Shown piece after piece: positions 21,660-32,076 of a stretch of 64,000 nt of DNA. Source of the stretch: Lunularia cruciata (Eukaryota; Streptophyta; Marchantiopsida; Lunulariales; Lunulariaceae); assembly GCA_948567375.1 (NCBI GenBank), contig OX419755.1:68390944-68454943 (forward strand). Reading direction: 5' to 3'. Numbering within the stretch: the stretch's first letter is position 1; each line of letters begins with the position of its first letter. A program made the translations under genes and the position numbers. Below the pieces are notes generated by a model that was not told the DNA's origin, did no database searches, and was given only the letters and a program-made list of their open reading frames with translations.

Positions 21660-24494
21660 TTGATTTAAAATCCTTCAAGAGAAAGAAAGTGCAACATAAG
21701 AAAGAAAAGCTCAAGAAGAATGTGACATTCTTGAGAGAAAATTAGTAATATACACCGAACTGGCACTTTGGTAATTGTCCTTGCAAAAAGGTGAGTTTGT
21801 ATTAAGGAACAACTTTGGACAATTGTTCCAAAATTTGCCTTATTAGGCTACTTCTCCTCAATCTAGTCTAGAATAAGCAAATTTCAAGGAGTTGAAGGAA
21901 AAAGCCTTTCAAGTACATATAAAGGAAGAAAGTGCACAAACTTCATTGCAACCTTCTTCCTAAAGCTCAGGTGAAGGCAAACTTCACTTACCATTGATAT
22001 CACAAGAAGTCTTCTCCAAAGATCTTGAACCTAGTAGCATACTTTCTTTGGTTGATCAAGAGCTAACAAGTATTTTCAAGAATGCCAAAGAATTAGATCA
22101 AGACAAACCGTTATCAGACATAAACATAAAGAAGGTTTCCCTAGCCTTGTACCCAAGTCAAATTTATTCCAATTCTCTCTTGCAAGATCAGTCCTTGTAC
22201 TTGTTCTGTTCTTTACCTCCGTTATGATGGCTAATCATGCATCCTTCACTTTGTAAAGTTATTAAAAGTTTAAAGAATGCAATGAAGATGAAGACCTTGA
22301 CACTTTAATGAAATAATTTAAGGCAATCTCAATAGCTAGCAAAGAAGACATGGATTCCAACAAACTCCAAATATTATTGATTTTGTTAAGGAAGAAAGCC
22401 AAGAATTGGTACATGCATATTAGTAAGAACCTTGCAAATGTGTTGGACTTGCTAACAATTAGAAGTCAATTCCTCAAAGGGTTAGGAGCTGGACTATGAG
22501 GCAAATGACTTTATCACACTAAATGGTTTGGAATGCAGGAAGAATGAAGAGCCACAAGACTACACAGTGAGGTTTCAAAACCTTTTGAATAGAGTGCCAA
22601 GAAGAGATATCACCCTAGGCTATTTGAATGCTCAAGTAATTGCATAGTTCATAGGCGGACTACAAAAAGAACTACAGATCTTTGTCAAAGAATGAGAGTA
22701 TGATACATTAGCAAAGGTAGAGTAGTCTACGGAATGTATAAGTCAACTTGATTGAATCCTTCAAAGAAGCAATATCAAGCAAGAAATTCAAGAAGAACAA
22801 AGAAGAAACCAAGACAAAGATTCTCTTCTTTGTCTTTAGAAAAATCCAATATGTCCTTAGAGTCCTCTTTGTCCAAAGATGAGAAGGAACAAAGAAGTGA
22901 GAAGAGTGTTATTTTGAAACAAAATGCAGTCTCAACTTTGAAGATATCTACATAGTAAGCTTAATAATTTAGACAAACTCATGAAGGAGTTTACCAATTT
23001 CAAAGTGCAATTGATCATAGAAATTAAAGTCAAAGACCACATTTTTACATTCTTACTCAATGCAATAAGTAGAATAGGCTCATACATAGCAAGAATAAGA
23101 GTACTATCTAAAGGAGAATGAGCAATCATTTTCAACATAGAAAGTAGCTATTGTAACTTTGATTCCTCTTGTCACTATTTCAATGTATGTACCAAGGTAG
23201 TATAGAATTAATGAGCCTCAAGAAAGAATTGTGCTCCATGGGAAAATATAATCCCAAGTACATTATATAATTGTGGAACTCCATGCCACTTGTCCCTAAA
23301 TTATCTTTAGCCAAGGAAAAGAACTCAATGTACTCCACTTTGTTCAAACTACAAGGTATGTGGTTACTTTGTAGGAAACTATCCTCAGCTGCCTACTCCA
23401 AAGCCACATGTGTGGTTCACACCAATCCTTCAAACTACAAAGATTGAGATTAAAATTCATTATGTTACCTTAGAGGAGTTAGTAGAAGATCAAAACCTTC
23501 CCTTAGGAGAGGAAAGATGGCTTGATGTGGAGGCTAATTGAGTGGATAATTAATCAAGGAAGAAAATAGTATTATATATATCTTCTTTGGAGTTGTCTCA
23601 ATCCATGAAAAGGAAGAAGAAGCATACATTACCAAAGAAGGTCCTTTCTAGGCAACAAAGGAGATTGCAAGAAAAGGTGTAATGCAAAGGAATTTCAATT
23701 TTTTTAATTTTCTTATGTTTTTCCTTGTGTAGAGAAAGTAGAGGTAAGAGTGGAATTTTGGCCTTTAAGGAAGAAATCTTAAAACAAGTGATGTTCTTGT
23801 CTTAGGATGATATGCCTCTTGGTAAGACTTACATCTTCACAAAGGGCAATTTAACTTCTTCCAAAGAAGATGAATAGTTTCATCTTTGAAAGATTATGTA
23901 CCACTTACTTAGAAGAGGAGATAGGTTCTTTGGATGGTGAGGACACTTATTCAAAAGATGAAGAAGGTATTTTACAACACACACACTTTGGGGCAAGTAT
24001 CTTTGTGGTTACATATCCAAATGGCACAATATTGGTCTTGTTGGAATCAACTTGTTTAGAAATTTCCATTGCTATCCAAATTGAAGAGTTTAGTTTTTTT
24101 TAGCAAACATTATAGTCATTTAAGGTTTTAGTTTTACAAGTGAAGGAGAAGCAAATTTTATGGATTATATCTTCATCATCACAGTCCAGTTTACCTTGTT
24201 GGATACTCCCTTGCTAGAGTTTTGATTGAGTCCAAGATGATCTTGATTGGAGGCCTATAGCAAAAGTTCAAAACTTCCAAATATTTAGATCCTAAAGCTC
24301 ACATAGTTTTGTCCAAGGTGAAGTTCTCTATCTTTGTGAAGACTAAAAGAACTAAGGTGTTGAATCAATTTCCTTGCAAGAAGAGATTAACACCTTGAAG
24401 AATGTCAGTTTGGAGCAAAAGAAGAACATGCATCAAAGCACACTAAATGTAACCAAGCTCAAGAGGGATTTGGCCAATCTTCACAATACATACA
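21660..24494 (+). mobile_element. Family B retroelement remnant, copy 2 (gag side)
   Basis: It continues after the gypsy insertion at 29187. Broken frames give a Gag-like stretch (22260-22760), a degenerate zinc knuckle (about 23340-23400), unknown acidic segments (23870-24100) and the start of a coiled coil (24370-24480: EEINTLKNVSLEQKKN). No RT, RNase H or integrase motif was found in it. Confidence 0.55.
22260..23520 (+). pseudogene. Gag-like polyprotein of family B, broken
   Basis: The segment reads ILLRKKAKNWYMHISKNL (about 22370-22430), fitting the Gag motif ...KA..WY. Then EEPQDYTVRFQNLLNRVP and GYLNAQVIA-FIGGLQKEL follow (22540-22670), the usual plant gypsy-type Gag second half. Near 23345 CSNYKVCGYFVGNYP resembles a CCHC knuckle in which a Cys and the His are lost. 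At least eight stops or shifts interrupt it. Gag would assemble particles in the cytoplasm; this copy cannot. The link to a gypsy-type element is inferred from Gag alone. Confidence 0.6.
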
Positions 24495-24917
24495 TGTAAA
24501 AGACCAAAACCGAGGAGAGAAATAGGAGAATGGAAACTCACATTGGGACACTTGAATGAGGGAAAACTATGAATGCCTAGCATGAGCTTCGGCTTTGGTA
24601 TTTAAAGGTAGCATACAAGATCCATGAAGCTTCTCAAGAAGCTTCCTTGAGCCGCTTTCTTGGAGTGCAAGCCAAGTTAACCAGGGAGCTTCTCAAGAAG
24701 CTTCCTTCTAGAAGCCGCCTACTTGGAGTGCAAGCTAAGCTAGTTAGAAGCTTCTAGAAGCTTCCTTCTAGAAGCTACCTGCTTAGGGTGCAAGTTAACT
24801 AGTTGGGAAGCTTCCCAAGAAGCTTCTTAGATACTTCTAGAATATTCTAGGCTATTTTGTCTTATTCTCTACTTCGTAAGTCCAACTAGCTTTGTTGCTA
24901 AACTCCATATTGTTACA
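24495..24917 (-). repeat. 3' LTR of family H
   Basis: 423 bases, TGTAAA...TTACA, matching 28764-29186. It contains dense GAA/TTC units, including TTCTAGAATATTC (24835-24847) and GAAGCTTCTAGAAGCTTC (24747-24764). The TATA position (24599-24606) has changed to TTTAAATA on the minus strand. Confidence 0.95.
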
Positions 24918-24932
24918 TATTCCCCCACCACT
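24918..24932 (-). other. Polypurine tract of family H
   Basis: On the minus strand AGTGGTGGGGGAATA directly precedes the LTR, as expected for the plus-strand primer. Confidence 0.8.
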
Positions 24933-25150
24933 AGTTGGTGACGTCTTTGTCGCCAGTGAAGCTTCAAATTCGTTGATGGCCATCTGTGCATTTTGGAGGT
25001 GGGAAAGAGGTTCCCATGTGGCATCATGAAGGGGATACCCTTTCCAAAGGACCTTGTACTCCGTAAGTTGGCGACAGCCTTGTTGAATATGTCGACGTGC
25101 AAGGATACGATCAACTTCATACTCCTCATGATCATTGATAGGGATAGGTA
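24930..25150 (-). pseudogene. Chromodomain at end of family H pol
   Basis: Minus-strand reading gives EEYEVDRILARR, EYKVLWKGYPLHDATWEP and HLQNAQMAINEFE, an almost intact chromodomain with its aromatic and WEP residues. In chromoviruses it guides integrase to marked histone H3. A TGA at about 25166 separates it from the integrase frame. The frame is open through the purine tract into the LTR, ending at 24852-24854. Confidence 0.88.
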
Positions 25151-25166
25151 GAGGAGGAGGTTGGAC

Positions 25167-26236
25167 TCAAGAGGAAAAGGAAGAGGGGTTAGGAACAAAG
25201 GGTTTCAACTTAGAAACATGAAAGACATGATGTATACGCATGTGACAAGGCAAGGCAAGTCGATAAGCAACATGAGAGACAATGTGGGTGATATCAAAGG
25301 GTCCTATCCAATTAGGAGCAAGTTTACAAACTTGGGTATCAAATGGGAGAGGGAGGTTACTAGAGGATAGCATGACTTTATCACCAAATTCAAAGGTGAG
25401 ATCACGACGATGGTGGTCCGCATATTGTTTTTGGCGATTCTGAGCAACAAGGAGGTGAGACTTGGCTTGTTGGAGAGATTGGGATATAGTGATCAAGAAT
25501 GTGGAAGTATGAGGAACTTGAGAGGGAGGGGGAGCAAGAAGAGAATCTGGGACAAGCGGATCTTGGCCAAATTGAGAAAGAAGGGAGAAAATCCGGTGCT
25601 TGCTTGTTTGGAATTGTTGTAGGCAAATTCTGCAGCTGCAAGACATTTATCTCAGTTGGTATGGTGGACATTAACAAAGGATTGCAACATATCCTCCAAT
25701 GTATGATTTGCGCGTTCAGTTTGTCCATCAGTTTGAGGATGATAGGCCGTGGACAAAGCAAGCTTGGTGCCAATTATTTGGAAGAGTGCTTGCCAAAACT
25801 TCCTAGTAAATCAAGGATCACGGTCAGAGATGAGTACACGTGGCATCCCATGATGCTTGAAGACATTGTCAAAGTAGATTTGCGCTAAGGTTGGATCATC
25901 CATGGTATCACAGGTTGGTGCCAAGTGGATTTGCTTACTAAGCTTATCCACAAACACCACGGTTGCGGTGTGTCCTTGTTTTGTCTTTGGCAAGGATGTG
26001 ATGAGATCCAAGCTCACATGCTCCCAACGAGCGGATGGAATGGCAAGTGGTTGAAGGAGTCCACTTGGCTTTTGGTTGTTGGCCTTGTTCCGTTGGCAAC
26101 TCTCACATGATCGAACAAAGTCTTGAACATCTCGTGTTATGTTAGGCCACCACCATTGGCGTTGGAGGGTGCCCAAGGTCTTGTCCACTCCCATGTGACC
26201 AGCTATTGGTAAATCATGGGCTTCTTGAAGGTGCAC
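25167..26236 (-). pseudogene. Integrase of family H, broken
   Basis: The zinc domain (HDLPIAGHMGVDKTL...SCESCQRNKA, about 26225-26080) and the first catalytic block (VSLDLITSLPKTKQG) are readable, then VLISDRDP before a TGA near 25808. The third catalytic Glu is in QTDGQTERANHTLEDML (Glu codon 25715-25717). A frame change then leads to QQAKSHLLVAQNRQKQYADHHRR and the C-terminal GPFDITHIV...RIHHVFHVSKLKPF (25480-25170). Integrase inserts element DNA into chromatin in the nucleus. Two frames and two or more stops break it. Confidence 0.88.
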
Positions 26237-26239
26237 AAG

Positions 26240-27565
26240 TCAAAGATCACCTCCGGCTGGAACATAGATCTGGTCTACATGGAATAAAAGGCCTTCCTTG
26301 AAGGAGAAGGTGTTGTACTCCTTGTCGCATGCTGTTAGACGACCGTGTACCATTTGGAAGAAGGGATCTTGTTGTAGAGCTGATTGAAACTCATTATGGA
26401 CCTTAGGGTCAATGGACACCGTTGTAATTGCCGCCGTGATGAGAGGAAGATCCTTCAAATCAGGTCGTTGTGATAGAGCATCGGGGATGACATGGAACCG
26501 ACCTGGTTTGTACTCAAGTTTGATGTCAAACAATTGGAGTTGCTCTTCCCATCGATGATGCCGACTCTTCATGTGCTCCAAGTGTAAGGTCTGCAACAAT
26601 GGCTTTGATCAGTTTGCATGATCACTTGTTTCCCCAAGAGATAATGCCTCCATACCTTGGTGGCATCCAAGTCCTCCATCCGTCTTTAGAACAAATGGTA
26701 CCGGTGCTCTCCAGGGAGAGGTACTATGTCATATGAAATCCTTCTCCAACAACTCTGTAAGTATGGTTCGCAACTCCTCCAACTCCTTTGGTGAGAGCCG
26801 ATAGATTGGTCTACTCATTGGAGTACTCCTTGGCAATAACTCAATCTTGAATGGCATACCTCGATCAAAGGGTAATCCCTTTGATAGATCATATGGAAAC
26901 ACATTTGCAAACTCTTGAACTATCCGATCAACCATTGCTTGATGCGGCACCTGGCCCTCCTCAGATTGTTCTTGTGCAATCGGCTTGATCCACACCGCAA
27001 ATACAGACTTATCTTCCTCCAAAGCTTGCTCTATGGCTGCTTCATTAACAAACTTCCCTTCTAGGGACTCATCTCTCTTCCAAGCTTGCTACATGGTTGC
27101 CTTCTTGGCAAACTTCCCATCTTGGGACTGACTATTCTTAGGTGTCTTACTCAGAGGTGCCAGACAACCTAATCAGAAATTCCTACCTTGGTGTTGTACT
27201 TGAATTTGACGTTGGGTCCCATCAAATTGAACCTTATGACGTTCAAGCCAAGGTAGACCCAGAATGATATCATAGTGTAGATGTGCCACTACAAACCTCA
27301 TACACTCCAAATACTCCTTCCCAATCTTGAAGGTAACAAGATGCGAGGTGCGGAATGCAGAACCTTTTCTACCATCCGCCATCATCAAACTACTTCCAAT
27401 CACTGGCTTGATAGGAATACCCAATTCCTTTGCTACTTGCATAGATATGCAATTCTCTGAACTTCCAGAATTAACCAAAATCCTACAACCCCGATTAGAT
27501 ATTGTACCTTGCAAGTGAAGCAAACTTGCATAGGTTGAGCCTTCAATCCCATTGGAACTAATCAA
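26240..27565 (-). pseudogene. Protease, RT start and RNase H end of family H; RT core deleted
   Basis: 27565-27173 is the aspartic protease region: ILVNSGSSENCISMQ, in which the catalytic DSG is NSG, and later IILGLPWLERH. 27022-26729 gives RT N-terminal KGLPFDRGMPFKIELLP and YRLSPKELEEL. After APVPFVLKTDGG (about 26690) the sequence jumps to WRHYLLGKQVIMQTDQ, the middle of RNase H, near 26665. Then ...RHHRWEEQLQLFDIKLEYKPGR follows in a shifted frame (26599-26240). Compared with 34255-35190 of the complete element, roughly 0.9 kb is missing, including the catalytic DD. Confidence 0.9.
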
Positions 27566-27579
27566 GCTCCCAATAGGCG

Positions 27580-28740
27580 GCTCAAAATCTCCTATTGGGA
27601 TTCTTCGTTTCCCTGATCATTCTGTTCCACAAACTCCATCTGGGCAACTTGTCGAGGTCGCCTATTCCTAAGTGGACATTCAGCAATGCAATGTCTAACT
27701 TGGCGACAATAAAAGCAACCTCCATTTTGTTGTAATCTTTCTCTATCTGCTGTGCCAAGTGGTCTTCATTGGATAGCATCAATCTCCATTGGTACCAGTT
27801 CTTCCACTTGTGGTAATGGTAGGTTTTGTGTAAGTCAAGGTCGAGACCAAGTTGTCGGCAACTAAGGAATCAAAATGCTCAACCAATTGCATGGCTTCTT
27901 CTACGTTCTGTGGCTCTTGCATGGTCACCTCCAATCTAGTTTGTGACTTCAATCCTCACACAAATCAATCTAGAACTTCACCTTCTTGGATATTTGGAAT
28001 TTGCATGATGATATTCTGAAATTGTGTGATGTAGCTTCTCACTGAGCCAATCTACCTCAACTCCACCAATTTATCTCGTGCAGCTCGGGTGGCATTTATA
28101 GTCTAAAATTGATCGAGTATTGCATCCTTGAATTCTGCCCATGTCAAAATTGGTGTAACAATTTGTCTTTCAGCTCTTTCTACTTGGAATCACCACCAAA
28201 GTTTTGCCACGCCATCCAATTGGCTAGAAGCCAAGAGAATTTGTTTCCGCTTGTCTTGAAGATCAGTGGCTTCAAAGTAACGTTCACAATCAAACACAAA
28301 ATTCTTCATTGTGCCTGGAAGATTCTTGCCTTCAAACACCTTGGGTTTAGGAAATCAAATGCGGTCTTCTCCATCTCAAATTGACGCTTTGTCTATCTGT
28401 TCTCGTCATTGTTGGTCTCGTTATTCCAACAATCGAGTAAGATGCTCGATTTGTTGTTGTATTGCAAGGATAACATCAAGTATTGCCGCCATTGCTACTA
28501 CTCTATTCCACTACCCTCAATTTATCTAGTTGATTAACACATAGATACAACACGTCCACCGTTCTCCATAAGTTACAACTGGAAGTATCAAGGGTTCTTC
28601 TGACACATCAATCATATATAGAAAATCCTGCCCAAAGCGTGAGGTGATGAATTGTGTGAAACGATGCTTTGGTAATATCTAGACATCAAAGTCCCAATGG
28701 TTTGGCGGAAGTGGATTTGGTGGTCCATAAATTCCATCCA
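27580..28740 (-). pseudogene. Gag of family H with zinc knuckle, broken
   Basis: A CCHC knuckle CFYCRQVRHCIAEC is encoded at 27717-27676. Upstream, in mixed frames, Gag-like and leader sequence reaches the primer site. The start region near 28740 (NHWDFDV and YGERWT, unclear meaning) cannot be assigned to one ATG. The frame is broken several times. Confidence 0.7.
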
Positions 28741-28746
28741 TCGCAT

Positions 28747-28763
28747 TCCTACTCTAATACCAA
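28747..28763 (-). other. Primer binding site of family H
   Basis: On the minus strand TTGGTATTAGAGTAGG lies next to the LTR, a one-change version of the tRNA-iMet site TGGTATCAGAG. Confidence 0.85.
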
Positions 28764-29186
28764 TGTAAAAGACCGAAACCGAGGAGAGAAATAGGAGAAT
28801 GGAAACTCACATTGGGACACTTGAATGAGGGAAAAATCCGAATACCTAGCATGAGCTTTGGCTTTGGTATTTATAGGTAGCATACCAGACCCATGAAGCT
28901 TCTCAAGAAGCTTCCTTGAGCCGCTTTCTTGGAGTGCAAGCCAAGTTAACCAGGAAGCTTCTCAAGAAGCTTCCTTCTAGAAGCCGCCTACTTGGAATGC
29001 AAGCTAAGCTAGTTAGAAGCTTTTAGAAGCTTCCTTCTAGAAGCTACTTGCTTAGGGCGCAAGTTAACTAGTTGGGAAGCTTCCCAAGAAGCTTCTTAGA
29101 TACTTCTAGAATATTCTAGGCTATTTTTTCTTATTCTCTACTTCGTAAGTCCGACTAACTTCGTCGCTAAACTCCATATTGTTACA
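28764..29186 (-). repeat. 5' LTR of family H
   Basis: 423 bases, the upstream (promoter-bearing) LTR of this minus-strand element. It is nearly identical to 24495-24917, with a scatter of single changes. Confidence 0.95.
28868..29116 (-). promoter_or_regulatory. Heat-shock-like LTR promoter: TATA box plus HSE arrays
   Basis: On the minus strand TATAAATA lies at 28875-28868. Upstream of it (higher coordinates) alternate GAA and TTC triplets spaced by two bases: TTC-GAA-TTC at 29104-29116 and GAA/TTC runs at 29016-29042, plus further GAAGCTTC pairs from 28894 on. Alternating nGAAn/nTTCn units are the binding site of heat-shock factors. The layout recalls ONSEN-type heat-activated LTRs. The function is inferred from the motif only. 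Confidence 0.65.
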
Positions 29187-30728
29187 ATACCTTTGGGAGA
29201 AGATTGAATCCAAAGTAGTGAAGAACATGACAATAAAGTAGTTGGAAGCTCATCAAGAAGATAAGTTGAACATGGAGAGGGATGTAGAAATTAAGGAGGT
29301 AACTTTTAATAGGAGGATTTTGTAATTTGAAGAGCAAGTTCAGAAATTGACGATGGAGCAAGCACCGGTTGCATACCAAAGAGAGACCCTGCTTTGGGCT
29401 GAGGAGTATCAAGAACAAGTGGAGGTCTTGCAAAACAAGTTCACATAGATACACCAAGAGCTTATTAATGCTTTGATCTTTCTCAATGTATAGAAGAGCA
29501 AGAAATTATAGTTGATGGCATTAACACCCATATTCTACCAAGCACAACTTGTCAAGATCGTGAACTAATGGTGAAGTGGGTGATCAAGAGGTCAAAGGAG
29601 GAAAAATGCCAAAATTTTTAGAAGCGATTAAGCAAATCATGGAGGAGATGACGATGGAGTTTGTGGAGACCCCTTCCACCATAAGAGAAGTACATGAGCT
29701 CAAACTAGCGTATCAAAAGTTGATGAAGCTGCTTGAAGACAAGATGTTGGAGCAGATCACCTTAGGACTTAGAACTAGAATAGAGAAGAAGTTTAGGGAA
29801 TTTAAGGAAGAGCTTGAGGATGACCTTGCTATCTTGTAAAGTCTACTTTGGTAAGGTAGTAGAGTGTTTGAAGAAGCATCAGAGTCCTTAGAACTAGTTG
29901 AGAAGATAATTGGGAAGCATGATGCCCTAGTTGTACACTATCTTAGACCCAATAGTGGTCATCATTGACCATTAGGTGTCTCTTGGCGGTGGCCATTTGT
30001 CATATTTCTTTGTTGTAGTTGGATGTTTATACCTACTCCAAATTGCTATATTGTTCAATATATGAGTGGTAAATAAGTGAAAGCGTCACAACTCTTTGTT
30101 GCCTTTCTCAAACTCCCTCATGAAATTTTCTTGATTCATGCCTACACTTTGATGAAGATTAGCAAACATTTTTGGCTACCTTATGTGTGTGATCCCTAGC
30201 CTCTTTGCAATCATATGATATATGAAGGATATTATGTTGAGTGTTGTAGTAACCAAATAGTGCAGACTGAATGGATAGATTGGTACAAATATCCTGTAGT
30301 TTTTTTAAGATCATGCCTTTTGAAGAGAACCTGAACTTGAACTTGAAGTACTTAAGTCTATGAAGATCCAAAGATGGAGAGATTGTCGTTGAAATTGATG
30401 GAGCATATAAATAAAAAGTTTTAACAAACTTGTGATACAATTGTGGTGCACATGTTTATTTTTTTCTTTATTATTCACAAAGATATGGTAGAAGAGTTTC
30501 TTGTTAGAGGAAGGTAACCTATTAGTTGAGGTTTTTTGGTTGGATTTATGTGTATACATGCAATGGTACAAGTAAAATACTACAAAGCTAAAGGCACTTT
30601 AAAGGAAGAACTCAAAGGTATCAAAGGTAATGAACTCAAGACCAGAGGACTTCAACCCCAAGATCTTACATTGATTTGAATGCACTGCCACTTGGGTATT
30701 GAACTACTAAAAGAGAATATTTGCATTC
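29187..30728 (+). mobile_element. Family B copy 2, coiled-coil side
   Basis: It resumes the frame cut at 24494. Broken helical segments (EDKLNMERDVEIKEV, EEYQEQVEVLQNKF) are followed by an 87-codon frame at 29576-29839 ending VHELKLAYQKLMKLLEDKM...RIEKKFREFKEELEDDLAIL. A second end-like piece is at 30360-30420 (EHINKKF). The rest to 30728 is not assignable. It ends at the target site of the complete family A element. Confidence 0.55.
29576..29839 (+). CDS. Coiled-coil protein fragment of family B (87 codons)
   Basis: Opens MGDQEVKGGKMPKFLEAIKQ and is helical and highly charged throughout, with leucines at heptad-like spacing. It shares the HELKL...RIEKKF end with 19348-19647. Whether it is expressed is unknown; neighbouring segments of the same polyprotein are broken, so it is probably a surviving piece. 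Confidence 0.45.
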   Translation: MGDQEVKGGKMPKFLEAIKQIMEEMTMEFVETPSTIREVHELKLAYQKLMKLLEDKMLEQITLGLRTRIEKKFREFKEELEDDLAIL

Positions 30729-30733
30729 ATCAA

Positions 30734-31473
30734 TGTAATACCAAGGGTTAGCCATATGATCTAGATGTGAAATTTGGTTTGGTAACTTCTAGAATGACGT
30801 TATACATGATGGTCAAAATAGATCAGATAGATTTATCACCAAAAGAGTACTTCTACTAATAGTGCAAAAACCAAAATAGACTTGAGAACCTTAGAACCAA
30901 TAGCTAGACATATGATTTAAAGGTGAGAATTGGTTTAGTAACATCTGGAAGGATGTTACACATGATGGACTAAACAGATCAGAAAGAGGTATCACCAAAA
31001 GGGGACTTCTACTAATAGAGTAGGAACTGAAATATGCCTAAAATCTTTGAAGGCAATTTTGGAGGCCTAAACGGATGAATTAGGCATCAAAATGTGCAAG
31101 TGCCCCCCCCCCAATTGGAGGAAAGGCTGGTCTTTCCTCCCCCTGTTGTGTCTTGTCGAGAGCTTTCCAATGGTACCTTACTCACATGATTCTGAGATTC
31201 CTACAGGAATATTCCCTAAAAGATTCCCTCCAATCAAAGCTTGTTTGACCAACCAGATAGGACCTAGACCAGACAGGTCACCCATCCAAGTAAGTAATCC
31301 AAGGGTGGAGCTTGTTGACATGTCACCTATCTGTGTCCCTAATCCTATGGTGGGGCTTCCTTGGAGGAGATCCTCTTTGTCTATATAATAAAGAGAAGGT
31401 GCTCCCTTGGAGCATCGAATGTTTGAGTGTGCAATCTGTGTTTTCTCTCTTCTCTTGTCCTCGGAGTATTACA
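30734..31473 (+). repeat. 5' LTR of the complete family A element
   Basis: 740 bases, TGTAATACC...ATTACA. TATATAA at 31382-31388 is the likely core promoter, about 90 bases before the LTR end. A C homopolymer lies near 31105-31114. Confidence 0.97.
31382..31388 (+). promoter_or_regulatory. TATA box in family A LTR
   Basis: TATATAA followed by AAGAGAAGG, conserved in the 3' LTR (37516-37522). It sits about 90 bases from the LTR end, as in plant gypsy elements. Confidence 0.6.
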
Positions 31474-31474
31474 A

Positions 31475-31490
31475 TGGTATTAGAGCGAGT
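31475..31490 (+). other. Primer binding site of family A
   Basis: TGGTATTAGAGCGAG starts one base after the LTR; it differs from the tRNA-iMet site by one C-to-T change. Confidence 0.92.
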
Positions 31491-32076
31491 GTTCTAGTCC
31501 AAGAGAGTGGATCACCCCTCTTGGAATAACACGAACTACTGAAACTGAGTAATTTGAGGTGGAGAATATAGAGTAATCGTTAGACTTAGGAAGGGCTTTA
31601 GAGAGCAGATGGGATGGATGCGCCGGGGGGACAATTTCCCGCACCTAGCTTTCCATTTTCAAACCCATTCCACATCAAGGTTATGTACATCCAGTGTGAG
31701 CAGATGAGGGTATCGCTAGTTTATCACTTTGGTGCGGAATTCATGGATAGAGTGATGAACTCACCAAACCCGGTGATTCTACCTGTGGTGATATATAACA
31801 GAGAGTGGGATTTGACGATCTACATTCTATTATGATAATATGGATATGAATGTCCCAAATCCTCTCCCTTTCAACACTCAAGTAGAAATATGTTATGTAG
31901 TGAGGCCGAAAGTGATGTTTAGAGATTTTGTGGTTAGGAATTTTGGTGAGGAGTATTATCAATGAGTGATAGCTTCTGAGGTCCCAATGGTAGTTCCGAT
32001 AGTTTGTACGCCTTCCAGAGTGATTATATTGACTCTGTATTGAAGTAGACGTTAGCAATTGGGTGTTGCAGGAACC

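Larger units (their letters stand above)
24495..29186 (-). mobile_element. Ty3/gypsy chromovirus with RT deletion (family H)
   Basis: A complete 4692-base element with two 423-base LTRs, a primer site at 28747-28763 and a purine tract next to the left LTR (24918-24932). Flanking quintets are ATACA (24490-24494) and ATACC (29187-29191), one mismatch. Minus-strand order is gag, zinc knuckle, protease, RT start, (deletion), RNase H end, integrase, chromodomain. Stops and frame shifts interrupt every part, and RT lacks its catalytic core, so it cannot move by itself. It lies inside family B copy 2. Confidence 0.93.
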
